Assembly (NCBI GenBank): GCA_949316235.1
Contig: OX438747.1
Location: 1,240,501 to 1,304,500, forward strand
From: Oegoconia quadripuncta
Taxonomy: Eukaryota > Arthropoda > Insecta > Lepidoptera > Autostichidae
Direction of reading: 5' to 3'
Length of the DNA stretch: 64,000 nt
A program made the position numbers and the translations under genes. Numbering within the stretch: the stretch's first letter is position 1; every line of letters begins with the position of its first letter. Below, one piece after another: positions 62,079 to 64,000 of this stretch. Below the pieces are notes generated by a model, which was not told the origin of the DNA, searched no databases, and was given only the letters and a program-made list of their open reading frames with translations.

Positions 62079-62477
62079 TTCAAACTGGCAAATGGACCTG
62101 TCTCGTGGGCATCGAAGAAGCAGCCTACAGTGGCGCTGTCTTCTACCGAAGCTGAGTACATGGCGTTGACTGATGCTGCGAAAGAGGCTATTTACTTACG
62201 TCGTTTGATATCCGAGGTATGTGATATTAAATATCCTAGTATAACCATTTGCAGTGACAGTCAGAGTGCGCAGAACTTAGCTCATAATCCTATACACCAC
62301 GGCAGATCGAAACATATTGATGTTAGGTACCATTTTATTCGCGAAAAGGTATCTGAAAATGTGATTGTGCTTCAATACACTAAGTCCAGTGACCTGTTAG
62401 CTGACGTGTTGACAAAATGTCTTGGGAAAGTTGCACATCAAAGGTGTATCAATAGTATAGGTTTAGTTAAGGCGTAG
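62079..62477 (+). pseudogene. Copia RNase H C-terminal part, beyond the TGA
   Basis: 132 codons in the same frame as the polyprotein contain SWASKKQPTVALSSTEAEYM, then ICSDSQSAQNLAHNPIHHGR, then SKHIDVRYHFIREKV and DVLTKCL, the standard C-terminal half of copia RNase H. The only separation from the upstream frame is the single nonsense codon; there is no frameshift. A separate protein from an internal start is unlikely. It is translated only if the stop is read through or if other copies lack it. Confidence 0.92.
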
Positions 62478-62555
62478 TTACTTTATGTTACAATGTTTTT
62501 CTTTATGTTACAGTGTTTGTTTGTTATTACTAAGGCTTCTGAATATGGTCATTAC

Positions 62556-62562
62556 GGGTGGA
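62556..62562 (+). promoter_or_regulatory. Copia polypurine tract (weak)
   Basis: GGGTGGA lies directly before the 3' LTR, where the plus-strand primer is expected. It is short and contains a T, so function is inferred from position only. Confidence 0.45.
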
Positions 62563-62706
62563 TGTTGTAAGATGTGATACTGGCCATATTAGAACTATTT
62601 TATTTTGAATTTTTAGTATAGAACATCTGCTTTTACTGTGACAATCACTTCCAAATATACATTTGCCATGTAAACATCTAGTGTTCTTACTTTATATTTT
62701 CCCACA
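62563..62706 (+). repeat. Copia 3' LTR (144 bp)
   Basis: Same length and, as read, the same sequence as the 5' LTR. It ends CCCACA directly before the GGAGG duplication. Confidence 0.96.
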
Positions 62707-62889
62707 GGAGGTCATACCTTGGCCACATTCGGGGGATTTTTTTTCACTCTCCCGGGAGGAAGATAATGTTTTTCAGCTGTATGTATGTAGATTTCTATGT
62801 TATTTCTTGTAGTCTAAACGGCTTGACCGATTTTGACGAGCAGGATATCATTGTATTCGTTTTAATCCTCAGAGTGTCAAAATACAATA

Positions 62890-63127
62890 TGATCAACGTC
62901 AAAAATGCTTTATTTTGTGATTTTACATTTTTTAAGCTACTGCTTGTTCAAAAGGTAATTTTCCCTTGAGAAGAACAAGCAAGAAACTGGAGGGGTTGCT
63001 CTTTTAAAAATAGGTTTTGAGATTTTATTATTAATTGTGAAATAGTAGGGCATGCGAACGATCTCGTTATGGTCAAGGAAGATTATCATATAAATAGTCT
63101 GATATTTTATAATATGCTTTCTTAATT
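62890..63127 (-). pseudogene. CR1-like LINE 3' end, copy e
   Basis: AAAATGCTTTATTTTGTG, CTACTGCTTGTTCAAAAGGT, GAGAAGAACAAGCAAGAAAC and GGGGTTGCTCTTTTAAAAAT are the reverse of the 44650-44790 3' end. Further coding-side sequence (CATGCGAACGATCTC) follows until the T run of retroposon X. Confidence 0.7.
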
Positions 63128-63527
63128 TTTTTTTTTTTATATGAGAGGGCGGCAAACGAGCATGCGGGTGACCTGATGGAAAGCAATCACCGCCGCCCAT
63201 TGACACCCGCAACACCAAAAGGGTCACAGATGCGTTGCCGGCCTTTGAGGAAGGTGTCCACCCCAGAATAAGTAGGGCAGCCTGAGCGATGAGGGATTCT
63301 CCAGCACTAATAGTGCTGGTACCCTCCTGGGGTACTAACTCTTTAAATACCGCTCCCATTCTGGAGAGAGACTGGAAGGTGGGCCTCCGGCGCCCTCGAA
63401 GCGCAGTGGCAAAATGCCACTACTCAGACGTCGGTCTTCTGCGAGAGGGTGGTACTTCCCCGGTCGAGCCGGCCCATTCATGCTGCAAGCTAATAGCTTA
63501 CAGCGTGGCTCTACCACTACAAATTGC
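63128..63527 (-). mobile_element. Retroposon X, minus-strand copy
   Basis: T12 then GAGAGGGCGGCAAACGAGCA, GGCCTTTGAGGAAGGTGTCC, GCTGGTACCCTCCTGGGGTA, GGTGGTACTTCCCCGGTCGA and GCTTACAGCGTGGCTCTACC: the reverse of 50865-51255, with a few indels (for example AGCACTAATAGTGCTGG against AGCACTGCTGG). Frames 62937-63359 and 63289-63549 are shadows of the repeat. Confidence 0.85.
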
Positions 63528-63530
63528 ACC

Positions 63531-63976
63531 AGCCAAGTATAAAATATGATGTCGTTTTCTTAGGTTTTAAATTCAAATTGTTATTTACCATAGTTCTATC
63601 CAGGCCTTGTACGAACCGAATAAAATCATGAAACAAACCGATAATACGAGTATGTTCGGAACGAAACTGAGTTCGAAAGATTAGACACATCCCCTAAAAA
63701 CTGGAATTTATGCGTTTTCGTGACTAAACTGTAGAAATACAAGCACTGAAACGTAAAGTGAACTAACTAAGGTAACTGAAGTACATATTTGACTGAAGAA
63801 TAAATTAAAAGAAGATGCAATACTGGGGGGGAAATAGCTTCGGACGGCCGTAACTTCGGACTTTTTCTTTTGCAGTTTGCTGTATCAATTATAAAGCAAT
63901 CGTCATTAGGTTTACTTTTTTTGTATGTGGTTGGACATCACAAGTTAGTACGGGATGTAAGGAACGTCTGAATTTA
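63531..63976. other. Unassigned stretch
   Basis: No gene or in-window repeat was recognised. Confidence 0.4.
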
Positions 63977-64000
63977 TGCTGGCTAGCTACCACCATCTTA
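63977..64000 (+). mobile_element. SINE A fragment at the window edge
   Basis: CTGGCTAGCTACCACCATCT is the SINE A body, cut by the window end. It starts within the body, so the copy either lacks its head or is broken here. Confidence 0.6.

Larger units (their letters stand above)
58244..62711 (+). mobile_element. Complete Ty1/copia LTR retrotransposon with 5-bp target duplication
   Basis: The element proper spans 58249-62706 (4,458 bp) and is flanked by GGAGG at 58244-58248 and 62707-62711. It has two 144-bp LTRs, a primer-binding site directly after the 5' LTR, one gag-pol frame with the order Gag, protease, integrase, reverse transcriptase, RNase H (the copia order), and a short purine run before the 3' LTR. 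LTRs that read as identical mean a recent insertion. One in-frame TGA interrupts the frame in RNase H. The element is by far the youngest-looking retroelement in the window. Confidence 0.96.

Noticed and set aside
63128..63549. Frames of 64-140 codons in retroposon X
   Set aside because: They lie on both strands of a non-coding retroposon and match its other copy only as DNA, with indels that break the frame.

Overview
This is about 64 kb of eukaryotic, AT-rich DNA in which I find no convincing host gene. Nearly everything recognisable is transposon-derived. The repertoire points to an insect, most likely a moth or butterfly: CR1/Zenon-like LINE 3' ends ending in short A-rich or simple-repeat tails, RTE- and R1-type LINE remnants, several tRNA-headed SINE families, a mariner, and a Copia element with very short LTRs. 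There are no operons, CRISPR arrays or prokaryotic signals. For ease of reading I give working labels to repeat families that recur here (A, C, D, E, F, G, K, P, R, T, U, V, W, X). These are my own names, not database names.

Two elements carry long open reading frames. At 3002-4283 lies a complete mariner (1,282 bp, TA target duplication, near-perfect 20-bp terminal repeats) with an uninterrupted 357-residue DD34D transposase on the minus strand. At 58249-62706 lies a complete Ty1/copia LTR retrotransposon (4,458 bp) with two 144-bp LTRs that read as identical, a 5-bp target duplication and a gag-pol frame of 1,316 sense-plus-nonsense codons broken only by one in-frame TGA in the RNase H part.

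The rest is layered, nested debris. 1-10 kb: a 5S-rRNA-like SINE, SINE A inside repeat C, the mariner, a Harbinger-type MITE and a 5'-truncated R1 LINE with a 14-bp target duplication. 10-23 kb: SINE A copies carrying DNA-transposon insertions (one a 555-bp pogo/Tigger-type MITE), CR1-like LINE tails, and a 414-bp hAT MITE with a perfect 8-bp duplication. 23-40 kb: mainly SINEs and LINE tails, a (TG)41 tract, two copies of retroposon K in opposite orientation, and an unidentified 380-bp retroposon with a 15-bp duplication. 40-58 kb: RTE and other LINE remnants, a SINE dimer, a 22-bp satellite-like array next to repeat C, and two perfect palindromes (62-bp and 37-bp arms), each abutting a (TA)n tract. 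58-64 kb: the Copia element, a LINE tail and a second copy of retroposon X.

Small elements rely on partner machinery. A, D, G and the 5S-like SINE carry internal pol III-type promoter motifs and would depend on a LINE reverse transcriptase. X shares its 3' end with the CR1-like LINE and is probably mobilised by it. The MITEs would need transposases that are not encoded here. Boundaries of decayed repeats are approximate unless a target duplication is stated.
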